From: DATDAH01 sp963725155
GTDB lineage: Bacteria; Actinomycetota; Acidimicrobiia; Acidimicrobiales; DATDAH01
Assembly (NCBI GenBank): GCA_963725155.1
Contig: CAVRXU010000004.1
Span: forward strand, 62,001-126,000
DNA: 64,000 nt
Direction of reading: 5' to 3'
Of this stretch, positions 16,632 to 24,492 are shown piece after piece. Both the position numbers and the translations under genes were made by a program. Below the pieces are notes generated by a model. The model worked only from the letters and a program-made list of their open reading frames with translations. It was not told the origin of the DNA and did not search any database. Each line of letters begins with the position of its first letter. Position 1 is the first letter of the stretch.

Positions 16632-17324
16632 GTGGCGACCGTGGAGCTCGACGTCGCGCTCGGCCCCGACGAGGATCCCCTCCGGGTCGCGGCCGACCGT
16701 CTGGGGCCGGCGATCGAGGCGGCCAAGGCCATCGGAGCGCCCGCCGTGCGCTGGTGGGTGGAGGCCACGACCGAGCGCCACCTCGAGGCCGCTCGGCGGG
16801 CCGGGCTGGCGCCTGTGCGCCGGCTCCACCAGATGCGGCGACCGCTGCCGCTCGAGGAGACCACCGACCTCGTGACCCGGTCGTTCCGGCCCGGGGCCGA
16901 CGACGACGCCTGGCTGACGGTGAACAACCGGGCCTTCGCGTGGCACCCCGAGCAGGGGGGCTGGACCCAGGACACCCTCCGGGGCCGTCTGGCCGAGTCG
17001 TGGTTCGACCCTGATGGATTCCTCCTGCACGAGGTCGATGACCGCCTCGCGGGCTTCTGCTGGACGAAGGTCCACGCGGACGAACAGCCGCCCCTGGGTG
17101 AGATCTACGTGATCGCGGTCGACCCGGACTTCGTCGGCCGCGGCCTCGGCCGCGCCCTCACCGTCGCCGGCCTCGACCACCTGGCCGACCGAGGCCTGAC
17201 CGTCGGCATGCTCTACGTCGAAGCCGACAACGCCCCCGCCGTCGGTCTCTACGAGGCCCTCGGCTTCACCATCCACCACACCACCACCGCCTTCGAGGCC
17301 GCGTTCGACGACGAGGACGACTAG
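16632..17324 (+). CDS. mshD: Mycothiol synthase-like GNAT acetyltransferase
   Basis: MshD acetylates Cys-GlcN-Ins with acetyl-CoA, the last step of mycothiol synthesis. This 230-residue protein has the MshD hallmarks NNRAFAWHPEQGGWT and FCWTKVH, and a complete C-terminal GNAT core GEIYVIAVDPDFVGRGLGRA followed by NAPAVGLYEALGF. The N-terminal GNAT repeat is shortened: only about 75 residues precede the linker, where classical MshD has about 140. The -10 at 16618 supports this short start. Its TAG stop shares the CTAG at 17321-17324 with the convergent gene. Assignment is good; retained activity of the shortened protein is inference. Confidence 0.8.
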   Translation: MATVELDVALGPDEDPLRVAADRLGPAIEAAKAIGAPAVRWWVEATTERHLEAARRAGLAPVRRLHQMRRPLPLEETTDLVTRSFRPGADDDAWLTVNNRAFAWHPEQGGWTQDTLRGRLAESWFDPDGFLLHEVDDRLAGFCWTKVHADEQPPLGEIYVIAVDPDFVGRGLGRALTVAGLDHLADRGLTVGMLYVEADNAPAVGLYEALGFTIHHTTTAFEAAFDDEDD

Positions 17325-18040
17325 GTGGAGACGCCGACGATGGAGCCGATGCCGTAGGTGACGGCGCCGGCGAGGACGGCGATGGCGACGTACCGGAAGG
17401 CGAGACGGAACGGCGAGCCCAGCGTGAAGCGGGCGAGGGCCACGCCGAGCCCGGCCGCACCAGCCACGGCGAGGACGACGGACGCCACGATCGCCGCGGC
17501 ACCGGAGGTCACGAACCAGGGCAGCAGGGGGAGGAGGGCGCCCAGCGAGAAGGACACGAACGACGAGCCCGCGGCCCGCACCGGCGAGCCCAGGGCGTCG
17601 GGGTCGATCCCCAGCTCCTCCCGGGCATGGGCCCGGAGGGCGGTCTCCGGATCGGTCATCACGCCTTCCGCGAGTTGGCGGGCCAGGTCAGGGTCGACGC
17701 CTCTCGACTGGTAGAGCTGGGAGAGCTCGACGGTCTCGACGTGGGGGTTGCGGGCCAGTTCACGACGCTCCATGGCCAGCTCGCGCTCCAGCAGCTCCTG
17801 CTGGGCCTTCATCGAGCCGTACTCCCCCGCGGCCATGGACACCGCTCCGGCGATCAGACCCGCCAGCCCGGCCAGGCGGACGACACCGGCACCGGGGTCG
17901 GCCCCGGCCACGCCGAGGATCAGGGAGACGTTGGAGACGAGTCCGTCGCTGGCCCCGAACACCGCGGCCCGGGCCACACCCCCCTGGACGTTGCGGTGGT
18001 GGTGCTCGCTGACCGGGGGACGAGGTCGGGCATCGGGCAC
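17321..18040 (-). CDS. VIT1/CCC1-family membrane protein
   Basis: A 239-residue relative of Fe/Mn vacuolar transporters. Two N-terminal helices carry GASDGLVSNVSLILGVAGA and AGLIAGAVSMAAGEYGSM, the family signature; a cytoplasmic helical domain (about residues 80-145) with acidic residues follows, then three C-terminal helices. In yeast and plants the family exports Fe or Mn from the cytosol; the bacterial substrate is inferred only. The start is GTG at 18040, six bases after a TACGGT element shared with divergent rlmN. Confidence 0.85.
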   Translation of the reverse strand: MPDARPRPPVSEHHHRNVQGGVARAAVFGASDGLVSNVSLILGVAGADPGAGVVRLAGLAGLIAGAVSMAAGEYGSMKAQQELLERELAMERRELARNPHVETVELSQLYQSRGVDPDLARQLAEGVMTDPETALRAHAREELGIDPDALGSPVRAAGSSFVSFSLGALLPLLPWFVTSGAAAIVASVVLAVAGAAGLGVALARFTLGSPFRLAFRYVAIAVLAGAVTYGIGSIVGVST

Positions 18041-18046
18041 GGGCCA

Positions 18047-18056
18047 ACCGTACGCT
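18047..18056. promoter_or_regulatory. Symmetric bidirectional -10 element (VIT gene / rlmN)
   Basis: ACCGTACGCT has the form A-NNN-TA-NNN-T. Read on the plus strand it ends with TACGCT, six bases before the rlmN GTG; on the minus strand it gives TACGGT, six bases before the GTG of the VIT-family gene. Both transcripts could be leaderless and compete for the same melted region. Confidence 0.5.
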
Positions 18057-18062
18057 CGGGGC

Positions 18063-19097
18063 GTGCCGACCCGCTATGACCTGGACCGCGAGGGGCTCGA
18101 GACGCTTCTCGCCGACCAGCCCCGTTACCGGGTCGACCAGGTCTGGGAAGGGCTCTACCGCCAGGGGCGGGACCTCACGGCGATCACCAACCTGCCGCTG
18201 GCCCTTCGCCACGACCTGGCCGAGCGGCTGCCCCTGGCCCTGGCCGAAGTGGCCCGGCGCGTCGGCGACGCCGGCGAGACCGTGAAGTGGGCCTGGGAGG
18301 TCGGTGGCGGCCACCGGGTCGAGACCGTCCTGCTCCACTACCCGAAGCGGAGCACCGTCTGTGTCAGCACCCAGGCCGGGTGCGCGATGGCCTGTGACTT
18401 CTGCGCCACCGGCCAGGCCGGGTTCGCCCGCCATCTCAGCGCCGGCGAGATCGTCGAGCAGGTGGTCATGGCCCAGCGGGAGGCGGGCGAGCGGCGGGTG
18501 TCCAACATCGTGTTCATGGGGATGGGCGAGCCACTGGCCAACTACGACGCCACCTGGGCCGCCGTCGAGCGCCTCCACGGCGGCCTCGGCATCGGGGCCC
18601 GGGGCCTCACCGTGTCGACGGTCGGCATCGTGCCCGGCATCCTGCGGTTGGCCGAGGAGGCGCTCCCGGTCAACCTCGCGGTGTCGCTGCACGCGGCCAA
18701 CGACACGCTCCGGGACGAGCTGGTGCCCGTCAACCGGCGGTACCCGCTGGCCGAGCTGGAAGCGGCGTGTGCGCTCTGGCGCGAGGTCAAGAGCCGCCGG
18801 CTCAGCTTCGAGTGGGCGATGATCGCCGGGACCAACGACCGCCCCGAGGACGCCGACGAGCTGGCTGCGATCGCGGGGCGGCTGCGGGCCCACGTCAACC
18901 TCATCCCCCTGAACCCGACTCCGGGGTTCGGGACCCAGGGGTCCTCCCCCGAGGCGGTCGAGGCGTTTCGCGATCGGGTCGCGGCCACGGGGGTGCCCGT
19001 CACGATCCGTCAGAACCGCGGCGTGGACATCGATGCCGCGTGCGGCCAACTGGCCGGCACCCCGGTCAGCGCACCAGCACGGTCCCCCGCTCACTGA
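18063..19097 (+). CDS. rlmN: 23S rRNA (A2503-C2) / tRNA A37 methyltransferase, radical SAM
   Basis: Methylates C2 of A2503 in 23S rRNA, and probably A37 of some tRNAs. The 344-residue protein has the radical SAM cluster Cys107, Cys111 and Cys114 in GCAMACDFC, then VFMGMGEPLANYD, VSLHAANDTLRDELVP and the catalytic C-terminal Cys in DIDAACGQL. GTG at 18063 fits the -10 spacing. The 3' end overlaps the convergent nucleotidyltransferase gene by 32 bp. Confidence 0.96.
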   Translation: MPTRYDLDREGLETLLADQPRYRVDQVWEGLYRQGRDLTAITNLPLALRHDLAERLPLALAEVARRVGDAGETVKWAWEVGGGHRVETVLLHYPKRSTVCVSTQAGCAMACDFCATGQAGFARHLSAGEIVEQVVMAQREAGERRVSNIVFMGMGEPLANYDATWAAVERLHGGLGIGARGLTVSTVGIVPGILRLAEEALPVNLAVSLHAANDTLRDELVPVNRRYPLAELEAACALWREVKSRRLSFEWAMIAGTNDRPEDADELAAIAGRLRAHVNLIPLNPTPGFGTQGSSPEAVEAFRDRVAATGVPVTIRQNRGVDIDAACGQLAGTPVSAPARSPAH

Positions 19098-19812
19098 ACC
19101 GGATGGCGTCGACGAGGAGCTCGTCGGGGCCGACCACTGCGTCCTCCCAGCACACGCTGCGCACGACCCGGCCGGCCACCTGGGCCTCCGGCGCGATCAC
19201 GGACTGGCCACCGGACGCCGCGAGGTTGGCGGCCAGGTAGGCGGCAGGGGTGCCGCAGTCGACGAAGGGGCCCGGAAAGGCGACGGTCTCCAGCGTGCCC
19301 TGCGTCAAGGCGTCGCGCCAGACCGTCTCGAAGAGGCCGGCAGGTCGGGCCTCGATCGTCTGGGCCAAGGCCCATGGCAGGAGCGACCCGGCGATCATGG
19401 ACCGGGGCCCGAAGGCGCCCCGGCCCGGCACCAGGATCCGCACCCGTTCGCCGTCCCAGCCCTCGAGCAAGGTGTCCAGTCCCCCCGTACACCAGCCGTC
19501 GGCGTTGACGATCACGGCCGGTCGCCCGTCGAGCCAGTCCCGGAGTGCACCGACCGCTCCTGCCGTTCCCAGCGGCTCGGGATCCTCCACGGAGACGTGC
19601 ACGCGGTGCCCGAGATGGGCCAGGAGGGCCTCCCGTCCGTGGTGGACGTTCACGGCCACCCCGTCGGTGACCGCCCGGACCCGCGCCTCGGCCAGGTCCA
19701 CCAGGGCCGTCCCCCCGACGGGGCAGAGGGCCTTCGGTCGCTGTCGGGTCAGCGGCGCCAGCCGGGTCCCGCCCCCTGCAGCCAGGACGATTCCTGCCAC
19801 ACTGTGGCTCAT
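19066..19812 (-). CDS. Nucleotidyltransferase (sugar-1-phosphate NTP transferase / MobA-like)
   Basis: About 248 residues with a Rossmann-type nucleotidyltransferase fold: GIVLAAGGGTRLAPLT (nucleotide loop), KALCPVGG, and a metal-binding Asp in VIVNADGWC. It has no C-terminal acyltransferase repeats, so it resembles short NDP-sugar pyrophosphorylases of the RfbA/MurNAc-1-P type. The specific sugar cannot be read. ATG at 19812 is chosen because the core starts directly after it; a start at 19833 is possible. Its ATG shares the CATG at 19810-19813 with the divergent gene. Confidence 0.75.
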   Translation of the reverse strand: MSHSVAGIVLAAGGGTRLAPLTRQRPKALCPVGGTALVDLAEARVRAVTDGVAVNVHHGREALLAHLGHRVHVSVEDPEPLGTAGAVGALRDWLDGRPAVIVNADGWCTGGLDTLLEGWDGERVRILVPGRGAFGPRSMIAGSLLPWALAQTIEARPAGLFETVWRDALTQGTLETVAFPGPFVDCGTPAAYLAANLAASGGQSVIAPEAQVAGRVVRSVCWEDAVVGPDELLVDAIRFSERGTVLVR

Positions 19813-20173
19813 GGAGACCCGCCGCTGGACCAACCCCTCACAGCCCCAGACCCTCCAGATCGCGGTGTTCCTGCTCTACGCCAACGCCGTGCTGGGCGTG
19901 CTGCTGCCCCAACTCCCGCTGCTGACCATCGCCGGGCTGGCCGGCGCAGCGGGAGCGTACGGCATCGCCAACAGCCGCCGATGGGGCTACCAGGTCGCGG
20001 TGACCGCCTCGGGCTTCGAGGTGGCGGTCGTCGCCGTCCTCCCGCTGCTCGACAACGGCCTCGAAACCCTCTTCAACCTGCGCTTCCTGGTCTACATCCT
20101 CTTCCCGGTCGCCCTGTTCTGCCTGCTCGTGCACCCCGAGAGCCGCCAGCACCAGCGTCTCTGGTTCGACTGA
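19811..20173 (+). CDS. Small membrane protein, four predicted helices
   Basis: A 120-residue protein that I cannot assign to a family. It shows four hydrophobic segments (roughly residues 15-33, 36-54, 60-79 and 89-106) joined by short loops, with Arg/Lys-poor outer loops. ATG at 19811 overlaps the start codon of the divergent nucleotidyltransferase. CACACT lies seven bases upstream, and the same GCCACACTG occurs before the next gene, so a leaderless start is plausible. Confidence 0.7.
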   Translation: METRRWTNPSQPQTLQIAVFLLYANAVLGVLLPQLPLLTIAGLAGAAGAYGIANSRRWGYQVAVTASGFEVAVVAVLPLLDNGLETLFNLRFLVYILFPVALFCLLVHPESRQHQRLWFD

Positions 20174-20191
20174 TCCCGCCACACTGAGGCC

Positions 20192-20389
20192 GTGGACTCC
20201 GGCGACCTCATCCGCGACGCCTTCGAGCTCCTCATCGTCATCGCCATCGGTGGCATGGTCTGGTCGGTCCTGACCCGGCTCCGCCGAGGCCAGCTCACGG
20301 TCCCCACCTGCCCGGAGTGCGGCGGACCGGCTTCCCGGGCCTATCCGAAGTGTCGCCACTGCGGTGCGGTGCAGCCCGAGGGCCGCTGA
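20192..20389 (+). CDS. Small membrane-anchored zinc-ribbon protein
   Basis: A 65-residue protein with one helix (about residues 11-29, FELLIVIAIGGMVWSVL) followed by a zinc-ribbon of two CxxC knuckles (CPEC and CRHC). The ribbon should face the cytoplasm. GTG at 20192 is six bases after CACACT. One base separates its stop from the next gene, so the two are probably co-transcribed. Function unknown. Confidence 0.7.
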   Translation: MDSGDLIRDAFELLIVIAIGGMVWSVLTRLRRGQLTVPTCPECGGPASRAYPKCRHCGAVQPEGR

Positions 20390-20390
20390 G

Positions 20391-21104
20391 GTGACGACGG
20401 CCGAGGACGGCGCCTGGTTCCCCCACTACTACGCACTGCTCGACCGTCTCCACGAGCACCTGCGCCCGCGCGGTTACGTCGAGATCGGCGTGGCCGACGG
20501 CCACAGCCTCGGCCTCACCCGGCCGGGCACCGTCGCCGTCGGCGTCGATCCGTCACCCGGCCCGGAGGTGGACGAGCGGGCTCCCGGGCGCCGGGTCGTG
20601 ACCACCACCAGCAAGGCCTTCTTCGCCGATCACGAGCGGGCCGACGTCCTCGGCGACGCCCCGCTCGATCTGGCCTTCGTCGACGGCCTGCACCTGTTCG
20701 AGGCGGCCCTCGCCGATCTGGCCGCCCTCGAGGCCTGGGCCCATCCCGGGACCGTGTTGCTCCTCCACGACTGCCACCCGACTGACGCCACGATGGCCGC
20801 CCGCGAGCGCACCACCGTGGCCTGGGCCGGCGATGTCTGGAAGGTCGTGGCCTGCCTACGAGCCGACCGCCCCGACCTGGCCGTCACCACGGTGGACGTC
20901 GGACCCACCGGGCTCGGTGTGATCACCGGCCTGGGGGCCGGGTTCGCCGACCTGGACGACTCGATGGCGCGCCACCGGGACCTGGACTACGCGGTGCTCG
21001 CCACTGACCCCGAGGGGCTCCTCGATCTGGTGCCGCCGACGTGGGCCGCCGTGGCGCCCCTGCTCCCCGACAATTCCCGGGTCTGGGGATCCACCGCCCC
21101 GTAG
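20391..21104 (+). CDS. Class I SAM-dependent methyltransferase (Methyltransf_24 type)
   Basis: A 237-residue protein with a SAM-binding start YVEIGVADGHSLGL, an acidic ribose-contact strand AVGVDPSP, and LDLAFVDGLHLFEAALADL plus VLLLHDCHP, a pattern found in O-methyltransferase/Methyltransf_24 proteins acting on small molecules or glycans. Substrate unknown. The GTG start follows the zinc-ribbon stop by one base. The TAG stop doubles as the first bases of a -10 element for the next gene. Confidence 0.72.
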   Translation: MTTAEDGAWFPHYYALLDRLHEHLRPRGYVEIGVADGHSLGLTRPGTVAVGVDPSPGPEVDERAPGRRVVTTTSKAFFADHERADVLGDAPLDLAFVDGLHLFEAALADLAALEAWAHPGTVLLLHDCHPTDATMAARERTTVAWAGDVWKVVACLRADRPDLAVTTVDVGPTGLGVITGLGAGFADLDDSMARHRDLDYAVLATDPEGLLDLVPPTWAAVAPLLPDNSRVWGSTAP

Positions 21105-21107
21105 CGT
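21102..21107 (+). promoter_or_regulatory. -10 element overlapping a stop codon
   Basis: TAGCGT begins with the stop codon of the methyltransferase gene and lies seven bases before the GTG at 21115, the same spacing as other putative leaderless starts here. Confidence 0.4.
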
Positions 21108-21114
21108 TCGCTCC

Positions 21115-22332
21115 GTGCGTGCCCTGCCTGACGGTCTGATCGTCCGCGAGGCGACCCCTGACGACCACGAGGGGATCATCGCCCTCTGCACCGAGGTCTT
21201 CGACGGCCACGAAGGGGCCGCCGTGCGCCACCTGCTCAGCCGGCCCGGCTACGGGCCGGGCCGATGGACGGTGGTCGTCGATCGCGACGGTGCGGTCGTC
21301 TCCACCTGCACGCTGCTCACCCATCGCCTCCGCTATGGCCAGACCGAGGTCCCCGCTGTCCAGATCGAGTTCGTGGCGACCCGGCAGTACGCGCGCAAGA
21401 AGGGCCTCGTGCGGGCCCAGTTCGACCTCCACCACCGGTGGGCGGCGGACCAGGGGGCCCTCGTGCTCCTCATCACCGGCATCCCGTACCTCTACCGGCG
21501 CCTCGGCTACGGGTACGGCCTCGCCTACGCCCCCCAGCACCGGCTGCTGGAGGCCCCGAAGGCGCCCGACGGGTGGACCGTCGACCTGGCCACCGTGGCC
21601 GACCGACCCGAGATCGAGCGGCTGCAGGCCCAGGCCCAGTCCCGGTTCGACCTCGCCCTGACGTGGCCCGAGACGGGCTGGTCCTGGCTCCTCGAGGGCG
21701 CCCCGACGTGGGGGGAGCTGATCCTCGTCGCCCGCCAAGGCGACACCCTCGGCGGCTTCGCCCGGGTCCAGATACGACCCGAGGAGAACTACGCCACGGC
21801 CGAGGGCGCAGCCGACGCGACCGCCCCGGCCCAGGCCCTGCTGGCCGAGACCGCAGCCCGGACGGGTGACCTGCGACTCTTCCTCCTGGAGCGGGAGGGC
21901 GACCCGTGGGGCGCCGTCGTTCGGGCCGCGGGGGCCTCGGATCCGGGGTGGTTCAACGTGGTCTACGCCCGGATCCCCGATCCCACGGCCTTCCTCGACC
22001 ACGTCCGCCCCGAGCTCTCCTCCCGCCTGGCGGCATCCCCCCTCGCCGCCGACCGGGGTGAACTGGCGCTCTCCTTCTACGAGGACGGCGTGATCATCAC
22101 CTACGCGGACGGGGAGGTGGTCAGCGTGCGTCGCGACCCCGCCCCCGCCCTGAACCCGATGGAGGACGACAAGGCGGGCATCTCACCGGACGCCGTCCCG
22201 GCGCTGCTCCTCGGTCGCCTCGGCGCCCGTGAGCTCGAGATCCGCCAAGACGACGTCGGCTACCTCGCCGACCGCGACCTGGTCGCCACCCTCTTCCCCA
22301 GGCTCGTCACCGACTTGTGTGCGCCCCTCTGA
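21115..22332 (+). CDS. Eis-like GNAT N-acetyltransferase with SCP2-type C-terminal domain
   Basis: A 405-residue protein organised like Eis: an N-terminal GNAT domain (IVREATPDDHEGIIALC; acetyl-CoA region VQIEFVATRQYARKKGLVRA), a second GNAT-like domain in the middle, and a C-terminal sterol-carrier-like domain (from about residue 300, GELALSFYEDGVIITY). Eis enzymes acetylate amines, including aminoglycosides and lysines of proteins; the natural substrate here is not evident. GTG at 21115 fits the -10 spacing. Confidence 0.75.
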   Translation: MRALPDGLIVREATPDDHEGIIALCTEVFDGHEGAAVRHLLSRPGYGPGRWTVVVDRDGAVVSTCTLLTHRLRYGQTEVPAVQIEFVATRQYARKKGLVRAQFDLHHRWAADQGALVLLITGIPYLYRRLGYGYGLAYAPQHRLLEAPKAPDGWTVDLATVADRPEIERLQAQAQSRFDLALTWPETGWSWLLEGAPTWGELILVARQGDTLGGFARVQIRPEENYATAEGAADATAPAQALLAETAARTGDLRLFLLEREGDPWGAVVRAAGASDPGWFNVVYARIPDPTAFLDHVRPELSSRLAASPLAADRGELALSFYEDGVIITYADGEVVSVRRDPAPALNPMEDDKAGISPDAVPALLLGRLGARELEIRQDDVGYLADRDLVATLFPRLVTDLCAPL

Positions 22333-22349
22333 GCGAAGGGTCGGGTCCG

Positions 22350-22355
22350 TACGCT
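22350..22355 (+). promoter_or_regulatory. -10 element for menG-menF, leaderless type
   Basis: TACGCT six bases before the menG ATG at 22362, in the 29-bp gap after the Eis-like gene. Confidence 0.4.
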
Positions 22356-22361
22356 CTGGCC

Positions 22362-23057
22362 ATGGTGAGCACGTCCGAACGCCTGCCCGAGGGCGAGGCG
22401 AAGGCGACCGCGGTGCGGGGCATGTTCGACGCCATCGCCCCCCGATACGACCTGGTCAACCGGGTGATGACCTTCGGGCTCGACCGGAGCTGGCGCCGCA
22501 CCACTGTGGCCCAGCTCGGGCTGCCCGCGGGCTCCCGCGTGCTCGACCTCGCCACCGGGACCGGTGACCTGTGCTCTGAGGCGCAGGCCCAGGGACTGAG
22601 CCCGGTCGGCATCGACCTCGCCCTCGGCATGCTCCAGGCCAGCCACGCGTCGGCTCCGCGGGCGCAGGGCGACATCACCCGGCTGCCCCTGCCCGACGGG
22701 GTGGCCGACGGCGCCGTGTGTGGGTTCGCCCTGCGCAACGTGGTGTCCCTCGACACCCTGTTCGCCGAGTTGGCCCGGACCCTCCGTCCCGGCGGTCGGA
22801 TCGGCCTGCTCGAGGTCGATCGGCCGTCGAACCCGCTGTTCCGGTTCGGCCACCACCTGTACTTCGACCGCATCGTTCCCCTCATCGGCGGTCTGCTCTC
22901 GGACCGGGACGCCTACCGCTACCTCCCGGCGTCCACCGCCTACCTCCCCCCTCGCCTGGAGCTGCTGGAACGCCTGGGGGCCGCCGGCTTCGAGCACATC
23001 GAGCACCGCGCCTTCCTGCTGGGCTCGGCGCAGCTCATCACCGCCACCCGGACCTGA
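22362..23057 (+). CDS. menG: Demethylmenaquinone methyltransferase
   Basis: Last step of menaquinone synthesis: C-methylation of demethylmenaquinone (UbiE/MenG family). The 231-residue protein has FDAIAPRYDLVNRVMTFGLD, the SAM motif LDLATGTGDL, and LRNVVSLDTLFAELARTLRPGG. ATG 22362 is preferred over an upstream GTG/TTG because a TACGCT -10 sits six bases before it. menF follows after 4 bp. Confidence 0.93.
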   Translation: MVSTSERLPEGEAKATAVRGMFDAIAPRYDLVNRVMTFGLDRSWRRTTVAQLGLPAGSRVLDLATGTGDLCSEAQAQGLSPVGIDLALGMLQASHASAPRAQGDITRLPLPDGVADGAVCGFALRNVVSLDTLFAELARTLRPGGRIGLLEVDRPSNPLFRFGHHLYFDRIVPLIGGLLSDRDAYRYLPASTAYLPPRLELLERLGAAGFEHIEHRAFLLGSAQLITATRT

Positions 23058-23061
23058 GGAC

Positions 23062-24258
23062 ATGGCCCTCGTCGCCCGGACCCGGCGCCTCGACCAGGAC
23101 ATCGACCTCCTCACCGTGGCCGGCGCCGACGGCCTGCTCGTCGCCCGCGACGGCGTCGGGCTGGCCGGACGGGGTACGGCCCTGGAGATCGACGTCGCCG
23201 ATGTCGGGGAGGCGCAGGCCGCGCTCGCGGCCATCACCGTCGACGACGAAGTCGGTGGGCCGGGCACCGGCCCCGTGGGCTTCGGGGCCTGGCCGTTCCT
23301 GCCCGGTCCCGGACGCCGCCTGCGGGTGCCGTCCGTCATCGTCGGCCGGGACGACCGCGGCAGCCGCTGGGTCACCACCGTCGGTGACGTCGACCCGACA
23401 CCGGTGCTCTGCGACGAGGAGCCGACACCGGTGCTGCCCGAACGGGTCACCGTGCAGGCCACCCAGGGCGCCGACGACTGGTGCGCGGCGGTGGTCGCCG
23501 GCCGGGACGCGGTGCGGACCGGAGAGCTGCGCAAGGTGGTCCTGGCCCGGGAGCTGGTCGTCGAGAGCGATCGTCCCTTCGACCGGCGGGGTGTCCTGCG
23601 CCGGCTCGCCGCCGCCTTCCCGGGCTGTGTCCTGGCGGCGGTCGACGGCTTCGTGTGCGCCAGTCCCGAAACCTTGGTCGCCCGCCACGGCGACGTGGTG
23701 CGCTCGCACCCGTTGGCCGGTACGGCCCCCCGGGGCGGCGACCCGGCCACCGACGCCCGCCTGGCCGCCGGGCTGCTGGCGTCGGCCAAGGACCGGGCCG
23801 AGCACCAGGTCACCATCGACTTCGTGCATCAGACCCTCCTGCCCTGGTGCTCGTTCCTCGACGAGGAGGCCGAGCCTTCGGTGGTCGGCGTGGCCAACGT
23901 GCAGCACCTCGGGACGATGGTGGAGGGACAGTTGTCGGACCCCGCGCCGTCGGTCCTGGAGCTGGTGGAGGCCCTGCACCCGACGCCGGCGGTCGGGGGT
24001 GACCCCCGCGACGCCGCCTTCGCCTTGATCGCCCGGCTCGAGACCGGCGACCGGGGCCGTTACGCCGGTCCGGTCGGCTGGGTCGACGGCGCCGGCAACG
24101 GCAGCTGGGCCGTCGGGATCCGCTCCGCCGAGCTCACCGGCAGGACCGCGAGGCTGTGGGCCGGTGTCGGCATCGTCGCCGACTCGGACCCCGTCGCCGA
24201 GCTGGACGAGACCCGGGCCAAGCTCCAGGCCATGCTCGGCACCCTGGTCCGCCTCTAG
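23062..24258 (+). CDS. menF: Isochorismate synthase
   Basis: Converts chorismate to isochorismate for menaquinone. The 398-residue chorismate-utilising enzyme has ELRKVVLARELVV (general-base Lys), HPLAGTAPRG, KDRAEHQVTIDFV, VANVQHLGT and AGVGIVADSDPVAELDET. Neighbouring menG, menD and menH favour MenF over salicylate or enterobactin roles. ATG at 23062 is preceded by GAGG, which overlaps the menG stop. It should not be confused with trpE, which lies at 8.2-9.7 kb. Confidence 0.92.
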   Translation: MALVARTRRLDQDIDLLTVAGADGLLVARDGVGLAGRGTALEIDVADVGEAQAALAAITVDDEVGGPGTGPVGFGAWPFLPGPGRRLRVPSVIVGRDDRGSRWVTTVGDVDPTPVLCDEEPTPVLPERVTVQATQGADDWCAAVVAGRDAVRTGELRKVVLARELVVESDRPFDRRGVLRRLAAAFPGCVLAAVDGFVCASPETLVARHGDVVRSHPLAGTAPRGGDPATDARLAAGLLASAKDRAEHQVTIDFVHQTLLPWCSFLDEEAEPSVVGVANVQHLGTMVEGQLSDPAPSVLELVEALHPTPAVGGDPRDAAFALIARLETGDRGRYAGPVGWVDGAGNGSWAVGIRSAELTGRTARLWAGVGIVADSDPVAELDETRAKLQAMLGTLVRL

Positions 24259-24324
24259 GCCCTCGGCCGGGGGACCGACAACGAGGCAGAGACGGGGGCG
24301 TGGGGTCGGCCGAGGCTCCGTCAG

Positions 24325-24375
24325 CGAGGTCGAGGCATGCGCATCCCGAATCGGGACACCCCTGCCTCGACCTCG
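24325..24375. terminator. Branched inverted repeat between convergent menF and menD
   Basis: A perfect 13-bp outer stem (24325-24337 with 24363-24375) encloses a second palindrome TCCCGA-A-TCGGGA at 24344-24356. A wider repeat, CCTCGGCC (24261-24268) with GGCCGAGG (24308-24315), precedes it. The 234-bp gap between the two stops holds nothing else that I can name. Most simply a bidirectional terminator; a small structured RNA is possible. Confidence 0.55.
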
Positions 24376-24492
24376 AGCGAATGCCACCAGTCGCCCACCG
24401 TCGGTGGGATCAGCGCGCCGGCATGCCCCGACGACCAGCAGCCCGACCGAACGCCCCCATCTCTGCCTCGTTGGCGGTCTTCATGCCGCACG

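Noticed and set aside
22720..24028. Alternative frames through menG-menF
   Set aside because: menG and menF motifs account for the region fully; no frameshift is needed.
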